In this document: positions 36,601 through 44,895 of the stretch, in pieces
Layout: every line of letters starts with the position of its first letter
Numbering within the stretch: the first letter of the stretch is position 1
NCBI RefSeq assembly: GCF_030463565.1
Contig: NC_134653.1
Location: 27,589,150-27,653,149, forward strand
DNA from: Pelecanus crispus
Taxonomy: Eukaryota > Chordata > Aves > Pelecaniformes > Pelecanidae
Reading direction: 5' to 3'
DNA: 64,000 nucleotides
Position numbers and translations under genes: made by a program
The notes under the pieces: model-generated
What the model saw: the letters and a program-made list of their open reading frames with translations, nothing else
What the model was told of the DNA's origin: nothing
The model's database searches: none

Positions 36601-36982
36601 ACTTTCTGACAGTAATTATAGTAGCATACTAATGTTTAAACTCTTCTTACCTCAGTTTGCTGATCAGATGGATGTGCTGTGCTCCAGGGAAGATTTTGTT
36701 GGCAGACTTTGTCGCTATCATCTTACCAACCCCCACCTCATACAGAAAATCAGGTACAGTCCCGTGGTGATGGACAGAACAAGCCACAACTGGGGACCAA
36801 GAATCAGTCTGAGGTTTCTGGCTAGCTACAGGACTCTCATTTCTTTGCTGATGATCTACTTCATTGCATCATGGTTTTACATTGGGCCAGTGGGCTGCTC
36901 ATTCATTATCCTGATTGGATATTTTCTTTATGCCATAATAATGACTCTTTTCTCTGAAGGATGGAAACCACATGAACACTAA
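18591..36982 (+). CDS. SMPD4: SMPD4, neutral sphingomyelinase 3 (complete, 19 coding exons)
   Basis: SMPD4 hydrolyses sphingomyelin to ceramide and phosphocholine; it is a tail-anchored protein of the ER and nuclear envelope. I joined 19 exons by GT-AG sites; every junction keeps frame and the exon lengths total 2,484 nt, giving 827 residues plus stop. That equals the human form starting at the MAFPHLQQ methionine. Recognisable blocks are HLQQPSFLL (N-terminus), [80 protein letters not shown] and [12 protein letters not shown]. The last exon has two hydrophobic segments, about residues 780-796 and 800-818, fitting the C-terminal anchor. The start has a strong context (G at -3 and +4) and an in-frame TAA at 18516. 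Human SMPD4 can start further upstream; no such extension is open here. The converging neighbour is MED15. Identification is by recalled family sequence, not a search. Confidence 0.96.
18918..19004 (+). CDS. SMPD4: SMPD4 coding exon 2
   Basis: Residues 14-42, starting [12 protein letters not shown] and ending EEFPAK. Acceptor GTAACAG, donor GTGAGC, phase 0 on both sides. Confidence 0.95.
19496..19638 (+). CDS. SMPD4: SMPD4 coding exon 3
   Basis: Residues 43-90. Contains the conserved [14 protein letters not shown] and [10 protein letters not shown] blocks and ends in DFLDP plus two bases of the next codon. Acceptor TTAAAG, donor GTAAAT, phase 2 exit. Confidence 0.96.
19789..19864 (+). CDS. 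SMPD4: SMPD4 coding exon 4
   Basis: Residues 90-115 ([19 protein letters not shown] to SYLP). Acceptor TTTACAG, donor GTGAGT, phase 0 exit. Confidence 0.95.
20740..20848 (+). CDS. SMPD4: SMPD4 coding exon 5
   Basis: Residues 116-152 ([10 protein letters not shown] to GLGLNLAL). Acceptor CTTTCAG, donor GTATCC, phase 1. This donor is needed to rebuild the conserved NPFEYY junction with exon 6. Confidence 0.94.
21050..21112 (+). repeat. Possible ancient amniote repeat in SMPD4 intron 5
   Basis: GGCCTTATTCAAGTCAGCAAC followed by AAAATTCCCAGTGATTTCAG and TAGAGCCTGTATTTCAC resembles a widespread old amniote repeat (ccattgacttcaatgggagc). The same theme appears at 49185-49240. The family is not certain. 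Confidence 0.35.
21463..21515 (+). CDS. SMPD4: SMPD4 coding exon 6
   Basis: A short 53-nt exon, residues 152-169 ([18 protein letters not shown]). Acceptor CTTCCAG, donor GTAAGT, phase 0 exit. Strongly hydrophobic and aromatic, as in the human protein. Confidence 0.94.
22090..22241 (+). CDS. SMPD4: SMPD4 coding exon 7
   Basis: Residues 170-220, with [21 protein letters not shown] followed by a Pro/Ser-rich linker. Acceptor GTTTCAG, donor GTAATG, phase 2 exit. The following 1.8-kb intron hosts the solo LTR at 23073. Confidence 0.93.
23073..23628 (+). mobile_element. Solo LTR of an endogenous retrovirus (class III/ERVL-like) in SMPD4 intron 7
   Basis: Starts TGTCCTGG and ends CCACAACA, flanked by a perfect 5-bp target-site duplication AAATG (23068-23072 and 23629-23633). 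Length 556 bp, same transcriptional direction as SMPD4. It includes a (TAT)n microsatellite near 23437 and an ATTAAA-type polyadenylation signal. No internal viral genes adjoin it, so this is a recombination-derived solo LTR. A 5-bp duplication fits ERVL-type integration; the family name is inferred. Confidence 0.88.
24050..24182 (+). CDS. SMPD4: SMPD4 coding exon 8
   Basis: Residues 220-264 ([20 protein letters not shown] to WRSETLLQ). Acceptor TTAAAG, donor GTAGGT, phase 0 exit. Confidence 0.95.
24792..24863 (+). CDS. SMPD4: SMPD4 coding exon 9
   Basis: Residues 265-288 ([20 protein letters not shown]). Acceptor TTTGCAG, donor GTAATA, phase 0. Followed by the largest SMPD4 intron, about 3.5 kb, in which I saw no recognisable element. 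Confidence 0.95.
28278..28385 (+). promoter_or_regulatory. Extended polypyrimidine tract at the SMPD4 exon 10 acceptor
   Basis: About 100 nt with very few purines precedes the CAG acceptor, including CCCCCC-CTTCCTTT blocks and several TCTCT and TTCTCT motifs that fit PTB-type binding. Other SMPD4 acceptors have ordinary 10-20-nt tracts. Confidence 0.6.
28386..28475 (+). CDS. SMPD4: SMPD4 coding exon 10
   Basis: Residues 289-318 ([11 protein letters not shown] to ALHAYQ). The acceptor TCTCAG is preceded by an unusually long pyrimidine tract of about 100 nt. Donor GTATTA is non-consensus at +4, so skipping is conceivable; the exon is 90 nt and skipping would keep frame. Confidence 0.93.
29189..29210 (+). 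repeat. Poly(T) tract in SMPD4 intron 10
   Basis: A run of about 22 T directly followed by AATAAAG. No retroelement is recognisable beside it; length polymorphism is likely. Confidence 0.8.
31009..31154 (+). CDS. SMPD4: SMPD4 coding exon 11
   Basis: Residues 319-367 ([20 protein letters not shown] to SPLEEFK). Acceptor ATCTAG, donor GTAGAT, phase 2 exit. Confidence 0.95.
31627..31717 (+). CDS. SMPD4: SMPD4 coding exon 12
   Basis: Residues 367-397, with [20 protein letters not shown]. Acceptor TTTGCAG, donor GTACGT, phase 0 exit. Confidence 0.95.
32726..32826 (+). CDS. SMPD4: SMPD4 coding exon 13
   Basis: Residues 398-431 ([20 protein letters not shown] to VSEKW). Acceptor GCTTAG, donor GTAAGG, phase 2 exit. 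Confidence 0.95.
33122..33285 (+). CDS. SMPD4: SMPD4 coding exon 14
   Basis: Residues 431-486. Contains the highly conserved [20 protein letters not shown] and [15 protein letters not shown]. Acceptor TGACAG, donor GTAAAT, phase 1 exit. Confidence 0.97.
33991..34196 (+). CDS. SMPD4: SMPD4 coding exon 15
   Basis: Residues 486-554, with [19 protein letters not shown] and [17 protein letters not shown]. Acceptor TTCTAG, donor GTAAGC, phase 0 exit. Confidence 0.97.
34758..34991 (+). CDS. SMPD4: SMPD4 coding exon 16
   Basis: Residues 555-632 ([20 protein letters not shown] to YLCQIFK). Acceptor TTTTAG, donor GTACGT, phase 0 on both sides. Confidence 0.96.
35752..35883 (+). CDS. SMPD4: SMPD4 coding exon 17
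   Basis: Residues 633-676. Contains [11 protein letters not shown] and [12 protein letters not shown]. Acceptor GAGTAG, donor GTGAGA, phase 0 on both sides. Confidence 0.95.
36050..36178 (+). CDS. SMPD4: SMPD4 coding exon 18
   Basis: Residues 677-719 ([20 protein letters not shown] to [11 protein letters not shown]). Acceptor TTCTAG, donor GTAAGT, phase 0 on both sides. Confidence 0.96.
36656..36982 (+). CDS. SMPD4: SMPD4 coding exon 19 (last), with C-terminal membrane anchor
   Basis: Residues 720-827 and the TAA stop. [14 protein letters not shown] opens the exon. Two hydrophobic helices, about residues 780-796 and 800-818, are joined by a short loop containing GPVGC and end in SEGWKPHEH. 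This hairpin-like anchor fits an ER/nuclear-envelope tail. Acceptor CCTCAG. Confidence 0.96.
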   Translation, partial: FADQMDVLCSREDFVGRLCRYHLTNPHLIQKIRYSPVVMDRTSHNWGPRISLRFLASYRTLISLLMIYFIASWFYIGPVGCSFIILIGYFLYAIIMTLFSEGWKPHEH

Positions 36983-37010
36983 TTTCCTTCTCTCAGCTTA
37001 CACTTGTAAA

Positions 37011-37016
37011 AATAAA
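37011..37016 (+). terminator. SMPD4 polyadenylation signal AATAAA
   Basis: Canonical AATAAA 28 bp after the SMPD4 stop, predicting a very short 3' UTR. A second, weaker signal, ATTAAA, lies at 37096-37101. Which is used cannot be told from sequence. Confidence 0.75.
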
Positions 37017-37101
37017 TGTTTTAAGGTTGAGCCTGGGATTCAATGACTAAAATGTCTGAATTATCATATCAGATCTTCCTAAAGTATTTTTTAATATTAA
37101 A

Positions 37102-40100
37102 AAGTTACTTGAGTTTTATAAACAATGATGTGGTCTTGTGGAGATAATCAATGTAAATTTTATTTTTATAAAAGTGTTCCTATGGAGTCTAGTGAATCCT
37201 TTTTTTTTTTTGAGGGGGGGGGAAGCAAGAAAGCCTTTAAAAACCTGTCACCTTTTCTTGCAGTGTGTCTTGACCCCAGGGCTGTTGATGACCTACACTC
37301 AGTAACTCAGAGCCATACTTTAATCAAGAGCACTCTGGTCAGCTTATGCAGAAAAGTGGAATAGCGGAGGGTCATTTAGTTTGATCTAGAAATACAGTTT
37401 CTTCTGAACCACCACCCAAACAGCAACAGCAGGCGAGGCAAAGCTGGAGATGTGGCGCTACCAACATAATGCACGGATATTCTCAGCACTAGCTTCAGCT
37501 ACGTTTTAGCATATCAGATCTCCACCCAAAATTCGTATGCTTTACCTAAACCAGTTGGAAGCACAGGAAAGAGGAATGCAGTATTTCTGTACTGCCTGCT
37601 GCTGCAGTACAGCATTTTTAGCAAGACATTTTATTGCTCACACCAAGCTGCTGTGAGAGATGCTGCCAGGCACTTAACATAGGCTATAATTAGGAGGATT
37701 TTGTTCACACACACAAGGCAAAAATTATGCTTACTTTTTTTCAAAGTTCTAGAGAGTAAGTGAGTCCCTTTCTAGGTTACTACCTCCCAGGTCATGGGGT
37801 TGTTTGTGTGTATGTTTGGGGTTTGGGTTTTGTTTTTTTTTTTATTACAAGCTCTGCTGTTGGCTAATACGAGAATCTGAAGTTCTGAAACAGATTGAGA
37901 ATGTTGGGGGGTAGATTTTTTTTAACATTACAGTGATAAAAATATTTAGTGCTGTTCTCTAGAAGCAAGTCTATATGCTGTCTAGCAAATTCCATGATAC
38001 TACTATATAAAAGGTCAACTTTTTTTTTTTTAAAATGAAGTTATGTACATCTCCATGTTAGATACCTTCATGTTATATCCCCAGCTTATCATCACAATAT
38101 TTATCCCCCATGATGACATGGGAGTCAAACACTTGACTAAAAACAGGAGTTCCTCAGTAAAAGGTATGTCAGGTTTCTGGAAGGAACACATTCAGCAATT
38201 GAAAAAAAATCCATCCCTCAAAACATCTCTAATCAAGGGTGGGGATCTCAGTCAAGTGTCTTATTAACAAAATGGCACAACCCAGGGTACTAAACAATAA
38301 AAAACAGGTGTTTTCACAGTCTATTTTGTGATTTCAAAACATCCTTATTTCCCTGGGACTAAGGGGCTCCATTTCCCCACCAGCCCGTTTCTGCGCTCTG
38401 AGTATGGCAAACAGGCAAACAGCAGGCACAGCTGCATATGTATTTCTGTCCCTGTGTTCACCCTCACTCCTTCCTGCAATTTCCATTCTCTGAGCTACTT
38501 TTTTTTATTAACACTAAATGTTCTTTGGGGCAATACACCAAGAGATGCCACAAAGAGGAATCCTGATCAGATCAGCTTCCAAAGGCAAGTCAGTCAGAAG
38601 AATAACCACCATTTTGTGCTCACTGAAAATATGCCACAGTAGTGCACGTGGGAGAGAACTAATCAAAGTGAAATGAGGTTCAGTAGGAAAACAGCTATAA
38701 GCTAAATGTAAATAAATATCCAAAACTATGCTGTAGGAACCAAAGCATTCAGTATCATGAAAGCAATAACTGGTTTTTGCTAAGAAATCCACCAATCTGC
38801 TTAAGCCTCAGAGCTGCATGAGGGTTGCATCTCATCAGGTTCCACAAGTGTAAAAGGTATTTCCTGCTTATTAGACATTGTCCTGCTGTGATGCTGTAGA
38901 GAATTGTCCTGCTGCAGGTTTGATTTGAGCAATTTGATACTTGAGGGCCTTGGCTTTGCAAACTTGTTTGCTTAAACTGCCACTCCAGACTACTCCCATC
39001 ATCAGCTCTGCAGTCACAGGACTTAGGTCATCATTTCTCTCTTTTTTCTGCAGATAATAAAATTTCTACCTCATCTTCTGCAATGACCAGTTCAAATCAC
39101 TGTTCAGCACCTTAAGACTGCTATAAAAGGCACGACTTACCTCTGGGGTAGCAGAAATATCAGAAAAAGGTCACCAGACAAGACATTTTACCATTTTATG
39201 TGGCCTTATTACCATTTCTATTAGTTTATCATGTTTTACTAATCATACTGACATCAAAGTGAACCATTCAGAAACACATACAAAGCTAAATTTGGACTGC
39301 TACTAATTCATGGAGCCTACAAAACCCACATTGTTTATGGTGAATAATGAGTTTTCTGGAAAAACAGCAGAAAGGTAAGTCTCTCTCCGTGCATCTGAAA
39401 TGACGTTTGGAAGACATTCACAAGAACAAAAACATTCCAGGAGACTACTAACCACTTAAATCAGGTAAGAAAATGCCTCTAGAAATCTCTCTAATATTCG
39501 TGAACCAACTTAGAATAGCTTATGTGGTACTCTGAAAAAAATCTTCCTTTTTAAAGACTTTTTTTAAATTAGTTTTCCTCCCAATAAGTCTGCAGGATGT
39601 TAAGTGGAAGTCAGAGGTGCAGGTTTTATAGTTAAAGGCCACCCAGAACTTCTGAATCTAGAAAATGCTTCTGTAAAGGATGGCATTTGGGGGTGGGGGG
39701 AACAGGAACATGACACAACACAAAAACAATGGTCTGGGTATCTCGTCATTGACACTTCCCAGCAAGCAACAGTATTACTGCCATTTCAGGTTTCAAGGAA
39801 TTTTAAATCTTCATTTTAATGTACATTATATACCTATGCACACACAGAGCAAGTTTTAAACACATTCTGTGTTTTAAGACTGCTCCTTGTTTTTTTCAAT
39901 AGCCCTAAACCAAGACACTTGTCTTCAGATGAAGATGAACATACATAGTTATCACTTGTCCTGTTAGATAATTTTATAAGGCTACTGCAGTTAGAAAAGA
40001 ATATATTGAGGAATAACAGTCTAGATTGATCAGGTTCAAGTTGGAGGTCAGTCCCTCAACTGGAAAGCATTTCCCAGAGCATCTATATTTTAGTACATGC

Positions 40101-41907
40101 TGTAGTATGACAGAGCCCATATCCAAGCGCTAATTGATACGACAATCTGCAAGAAAGGCTATTGCTGCCTAATCAGACATGAGAGTAAATAAACAAAAGA
40201 AAACAGCCCAGAACAGTTAGTTAGGGCCCTTCACTCTTATTATCTCTCTCCTCTGGCCAGAAAGACTTGCTTGTCTTCCACAGCCAGTTTTAGCAATAGA
40301 CCTGCAGTTCTCTTAAAGATGCAATTAGAGTAGGGAACGTGTTCTACCATTTCTTTAAGTAAGTAGGTTGTTCCAAAGATTGAATCACTCCATGCAGACA
40401 CTGGCTATTTAGAGTTTGACTGACTCTTTCTCAAATATGTATATAGAAGACTCAAATGACACTGCTTCCTATAGCTCCTCTCAGGTATTTGGTGCTTTAA
40501 GGTGCCGTCCGTACGAGATGATATTTTCAAAAGCACTCACAGATCTCATGCAGGTGAGAAACAGAGAGAGTAGATATGGTAATACAAGTCTCCTTAGAAG
40601 GTAGCAGTTATCAGAATGGAATCAAAGAATTCTTTCAATTTAGTCCACTGATATGCAAATCAGTTATATTAGCTCACATTGTCAGTATTAGCTGTATTGG
40701 CTCTCCAGTACATTTCATGCCTTTTATGGTCAAATTTGGCCCATAAAAATGATCTACAAATGAAAATCCCTTTTCCTTTGTGCAGAATGAACCAGGTCAG
40801 AGCAGTTTTAACATTACATTCTAGCAGGAGTCAATAGTTTTGGAAGATGGAGAAAAATACACTTTCCTAAATGTAAGCATCACCATATCCTGTAAGAGAA
40901 CTATAGTACATTAATACTAAGGCATAAATATTTTCAGTAGCGTACTGGGAAAAGGATGAGTCCAGAAAACAAAGGCATGGGGCATCAAAACAGGAAGATG
41001 TATCCATTAGCACAATAATTCCCAAAAGGGGTGCCCGCAAGAACATTTTCCCCACGTTCTGCCCTTAAGCATCCAGTCTGAAGAGCCTAGCAAGAGCAAG
41101 CAGCCCTGGGGAGCCAAAAGGCAGGATGTGTTGTGCCAGGCTCGGCAGCTACTGATGCATCTACTGCCTGGCCATGCTAGACAATGTCAAGGTAGCTCAT
41201 ATAGCAAAGATACAAAGCTAGACTTTAACACAGAAGAGCTATGCCTCAGATAACAAGTTTGGAAAAACAGAACAGCAGTCAATCACACAATATCCTTGTT
41301 CCATGAAGAAAAACAGCAATTCATTCAAAATACCACAACTTTTTTCCCCAAAGTCCTCACTGAAGTTTAAAGTCTCATCAGCCAGACAGGACAGTCCATC
41401 ACACAACCACTGCGCTCACCAGTAGGGCAGTAATCCCAACCCAGTACCTTTCCTAATTGAAAGAGAAATTGTTTCAGGTAATCACAGTAAGATTGATTTG
41501 CTGCATTCCTCTCTGCAAGCTGATTGCCACACCACTGCTTATTATAAAAAAGGCAGTTTTGCCACCACTAAACACTAGGGAACAGCTTTGTTGAGAAATA
41601 GAAGGGAACTCAGGATATTCAAAGAAGCCATCTTAATCAAACTGCACTTTAATTCCACTCTTACTCTTCATTCTCATTTCCTTATTACCGTTTTGAACAT
41701 TTGCATTAAAGTTTCATGATAGTTTCTTCAGCTCCTATTGTCACCTCAAGTAAAAGCCGATAATCAATTAATTTTGTATGCTTTTTGTACAAGAAAGAAA
41801 AGGATCAAACTTCAGTATTTCTGATTTCATAACAGATTTGTGCATTTCTGAAAGACACAAAGCCCAGAATTTTTCATCACAGGAGCATTTTCTGAATTCA
41901 CTTTTAA
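37102..41907. other. Intergenic sequence between SMPD4 and the second LTR
   Basis: AT-rich, with several poly(T) and poly(G) runs (for example near 37200, 37826 and 38020). No coding, RNA or repeat feature recognised. Confidence 0.55.
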
Positions 41908-41912
41908 TGCCC

Positions 41913-42444
41913 TGTCCTGGTTTTCAGCTGGGATAGAGTTAATTTTCTTCCTAGTAGCGGGCATAGGGCTGTGTTTTGGATTTAGTAGGAGAAGAATGTT
42001 GATAACACACTGATGTTTTAGTTGTCGCTAAGTACTGCTTATGCTAGTCAAGGACTTTTCAGCTTCCCATGCTCTACCATTGCACAAGAAGCTGGGAGGG
42101 GGCACAGCCAGGACAGCTGACCCAAACTGGCCCAAGGGCTATTCCATACCATATGACATCATGCTCAGTATAGAAACGGGGCGGGGGGGGGGGGGCAGCA
42201 ATCCCTGCTCAGGGCCAGGCCGGGCATCCATCAGTGGGTGGTGAGCAATGGCATTGCGCATCACTTATTTTGTATATTATTATTATTTTCCCTTCCTTTT
42301 CTGACCTATTAAACTGTCTTTATCTCAACCCACAAATTTTACTTTTTTTCCTTTCCCTGATTGTCTCCCCCATCCCACTGGGGAGGGGGAGAGTGAGCAA
42401 ACAGCTGTGCGCTGTTTAGCTGCCTGCCAGGTTAAACCACAACA
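41913..42444 (+). mobile_element. Solo LTR, same family, between SMPD4 and MED15
   Basis: Starts TGTCCTGG, ends ACCACAACA, 532 bp, with a perfect 5-bp target-site duplication TGCCC (41908-41912 and 42445-42449). It aligns end to end with the LTR at 23073 but has its own duplication, so it is an independent insertion. It contains a run of about 11 G near 42184 and an ATT microsatellite near 42280. No internal viral genes are present. Confidence 0.88.
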
Positions 42445-42587
42445 TGCCCCAACAGCTGGTAAAGTACCCAAATGTTAATACTAATTTACTCCTACTTTGG
42501 TGCATCTTTCCAAGGATTTGGGAATAAGCTATTTTTTATTATATGTATTGTACATGTATTTTTTATTTAGCAAATCTATAAGCAGCT

Positions 42588-42607
42588 TAGAATCATAGAA
42601 TCATAGC
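42588..42607 (-). repeat. CR1 3'-terminal repeat remnant
   Basis: AGAATCATAGAATCATAG is two and a bit copies of the CR1 terminal 8-mer on the minus strand. No CR1 body is recognisable to its right, so it may be a very short truncated insertion or chance. Confidence 0.4.
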
Positions 42608-43346
42608 TTATGACAGTTTGCCCATCAACAGAAAAGGCAGGCAGCTATATGACACACAGCTATTAATTTGACATGTTATGGGTACATGACCCACTTCCAG
42701 TTTTCATGATTTACTTCCCAGCTGAGAAGTTGCTGTATCTCGAGATGACTACCCTACCCTCTTAGTCTAACATCTTGTTACATCTTGTTTGAAGGAAAAC
42801 TGAAAGGTACTGCAGTGACAGCTCTGAAAAACTGCACTAGGAAAGTTATTGTAAACCTGAGGGACATGCATGTTTTGCATCTATTTCCAGATATGTTTTA
42901 ACCAAATTGTTAAGAAATAAATGCTTCAAATGTCTCAGTGCTAGACCCTAGCAATATCTTTAACTGCCCCCACCATTTCTATCCTCATTTCTTGGGATAT
43001 GACTTAATTATGTATTACAAACTGTATTTGTGCTACTGGTTCTTTTGCCTTAAGGAAAGGGACCACCATGTAACAGTACCAGTTAAAAAACTACATCTTT
43101 TGTTTGTAGATACCATTACTAATCTCTTGACCAGGTCTTCCAATTCACTGTGAGGACAGTAAAAATAGCGTTGCATGGCACAAAGAGCCAAGTATGATTT
43201 CCTCCCCTAACCTTCAAAGCGTATGAATATTCACTTACCATAGAACAAAGTAACCATCATCCAAAGGATACAACAGAACTGGTATCTAAGTATCAACATG
43301 GGAAGAGCAGTATAATGTTAGCATCCAACACAGGAATAATAATAAA

Positions 43347-43352
43347 TTTATT
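43347..43352 (-). terminator. Candidate distal MED15 polyadenylation signal
   Basis: AATAAA on the minus strand, about 1.4 kb past the stop, followed by a TGTGTTGG-type GU-rich stretch. Would give a long 3' UTR (43.3-44.76 kb) with no other recognised feature. Confidence 0.5.
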
Positions 43353-44328
43353 ACAATAGAAACAAACAGATAATGCATTAGTTCATGTACAAAATACTGA
43401 TAGCATTCTGCTGCCTCAGTCAGTGCTTACTAGGTACCCACATTTAAAGACATCCTAAAACTGATGACACCACACAGATTTACAAAGGTCATAGCAATTT
43501 CTTGACGCTACTGTTAAGAGAGCCCAGCTACTCTTTAAGATTTGCTGCACAACAGAGGGAGATGGAGCAGGATATAATGGGAACATCTGAAATCTGAAAT
43601 TCTTCTGCGCCAGGAAATTAAGAGTGAGCAACTTACAAGCATGGGGGGGAAAATAAAACAATCACACTATGCATGAAATTAGAGTTACTTGTGGCAAATG
43701 TTTCCATTAGAAGTGCCCAGCAATAAGGCAGCCGATGACTGACTTGAGCGCCCATCATTGCTCAAGGCACAAAATATTAGTTGTCAGTTCTACTCCTGAG
43801 CTATGTTGTTTTTTTTCCTTTTCTTTTTAAACAAACTGATGCAGCATAGAAGCATTTTCACTGAACAGCATCAACTCTCAAAGGAAGCCAGATGCCTCAG
43901 AGAGACTCTTAGTAAAAGAAGAAATGTAGCTACGGGCCTGCTGGACTGATTTGTGTTACCAGGGCTTTATACTGTTGGTTTTTTCCCCCCCACCTTTACG
44001 TACACATTTACTGAGTCTACAGAGGAAGTCAGTGTGCATATTAATATCTCTTCTTTCTAATCACCTCACTCTTTTGGAGTGAGAAACATGTGGTCCATGC
44101 TAACCAAAACCCGTTTATACAAAGTAGTGTTTAAAATAAGCTATAAAATACTCTTTTTGCTCTATTTGGTTCCCCTCCCACCCCCAAATATAATTATCCA
44201 GATTTATCTCACATATTTGAGGGATGCCTTAAAAGGCTGTAATTTATCCCATCTCTGGGCAAAGCTAATAGGCAAAAAGATTCCTGCAACCACTGAGAAG
44301 TTTGCAAGCACATTCTAGTTGCAGCTAA

Positions 44329-44334
44329 TTTATT
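44329..44334 (-). terminator. Candidate proximal MED15 polyadenylation signal
   Basis: AATAAA on the minus strand about 425 bp past the stop. A TGTGCTTG element lies about 25 nt further. Proximal and distal use may both occur. Confidence 0.5.
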
Positions 44335-44758
44335 TCTGGGGCAGTATCAGGTCACAAAACATACAGTGTGAAAAGAATACTGGCACTGAGCAAGCTTTGA
44401 AGCAAATTAGGACATTCTCTCCTTACTCCCTCTTATACCAGACTCCCTGATGGAAGTCCACAAATAATTTCTTCTCTAAGAAGACAATAAAAACTCATCC
44501 TAATACAGTCTCAAGAACCATATATACACATTTTGTATAGCTGAAAATGCTGGCAAAAGTCCACAGAGGCAGAAGATAAAAAGCATGAAAGCTAAATCTA
44601 ACATCAAGTTCTCTACTGAACCTGACACCTAGAAACAAAACAACATAAGGCTTCTTTCTTCTGAAGTACCCTCCCCAAAATGTCATTTTCAAGTGGCATG
44701 TGGAAGAGGCCAGCTGTTGAGACCTTCTTTCTTACTTCATGACTTAGAAAGTGAGATG

Positions 44759-44895
44759 TTATGCAGCAGAGAGGCAGGCCTGACGAATACTTTGTGCCCA
44801 GGTGTTTAAGAGTGCCGTGACTGAATGCTTGTCTGGAAGTTGCAATAGTTTTGAAGTCATGTACCGATACACTGACTGCAAAAAGGGATTGGCTG
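44759..44895 (-). CDS. MED15: MED15 last coding exon
   Basis: AANPFLQSVYRYMTSKLLQL, then PDKHSVTALLNTWAQSIRQA and CLSAA, ending TAA. Acceptor TTCCAG after a T-rich tract. The junction codon gives Ala where human has Asp. Confidence 0.96.

Noticed and set aside
23073-42444. The two same-strand LTRs as the ends of one provirus
   Set aside because: Each has its own different 5-bp duplication (AAATG and TGCCC), and the space between holds SMPD4 exons, not viral genes.
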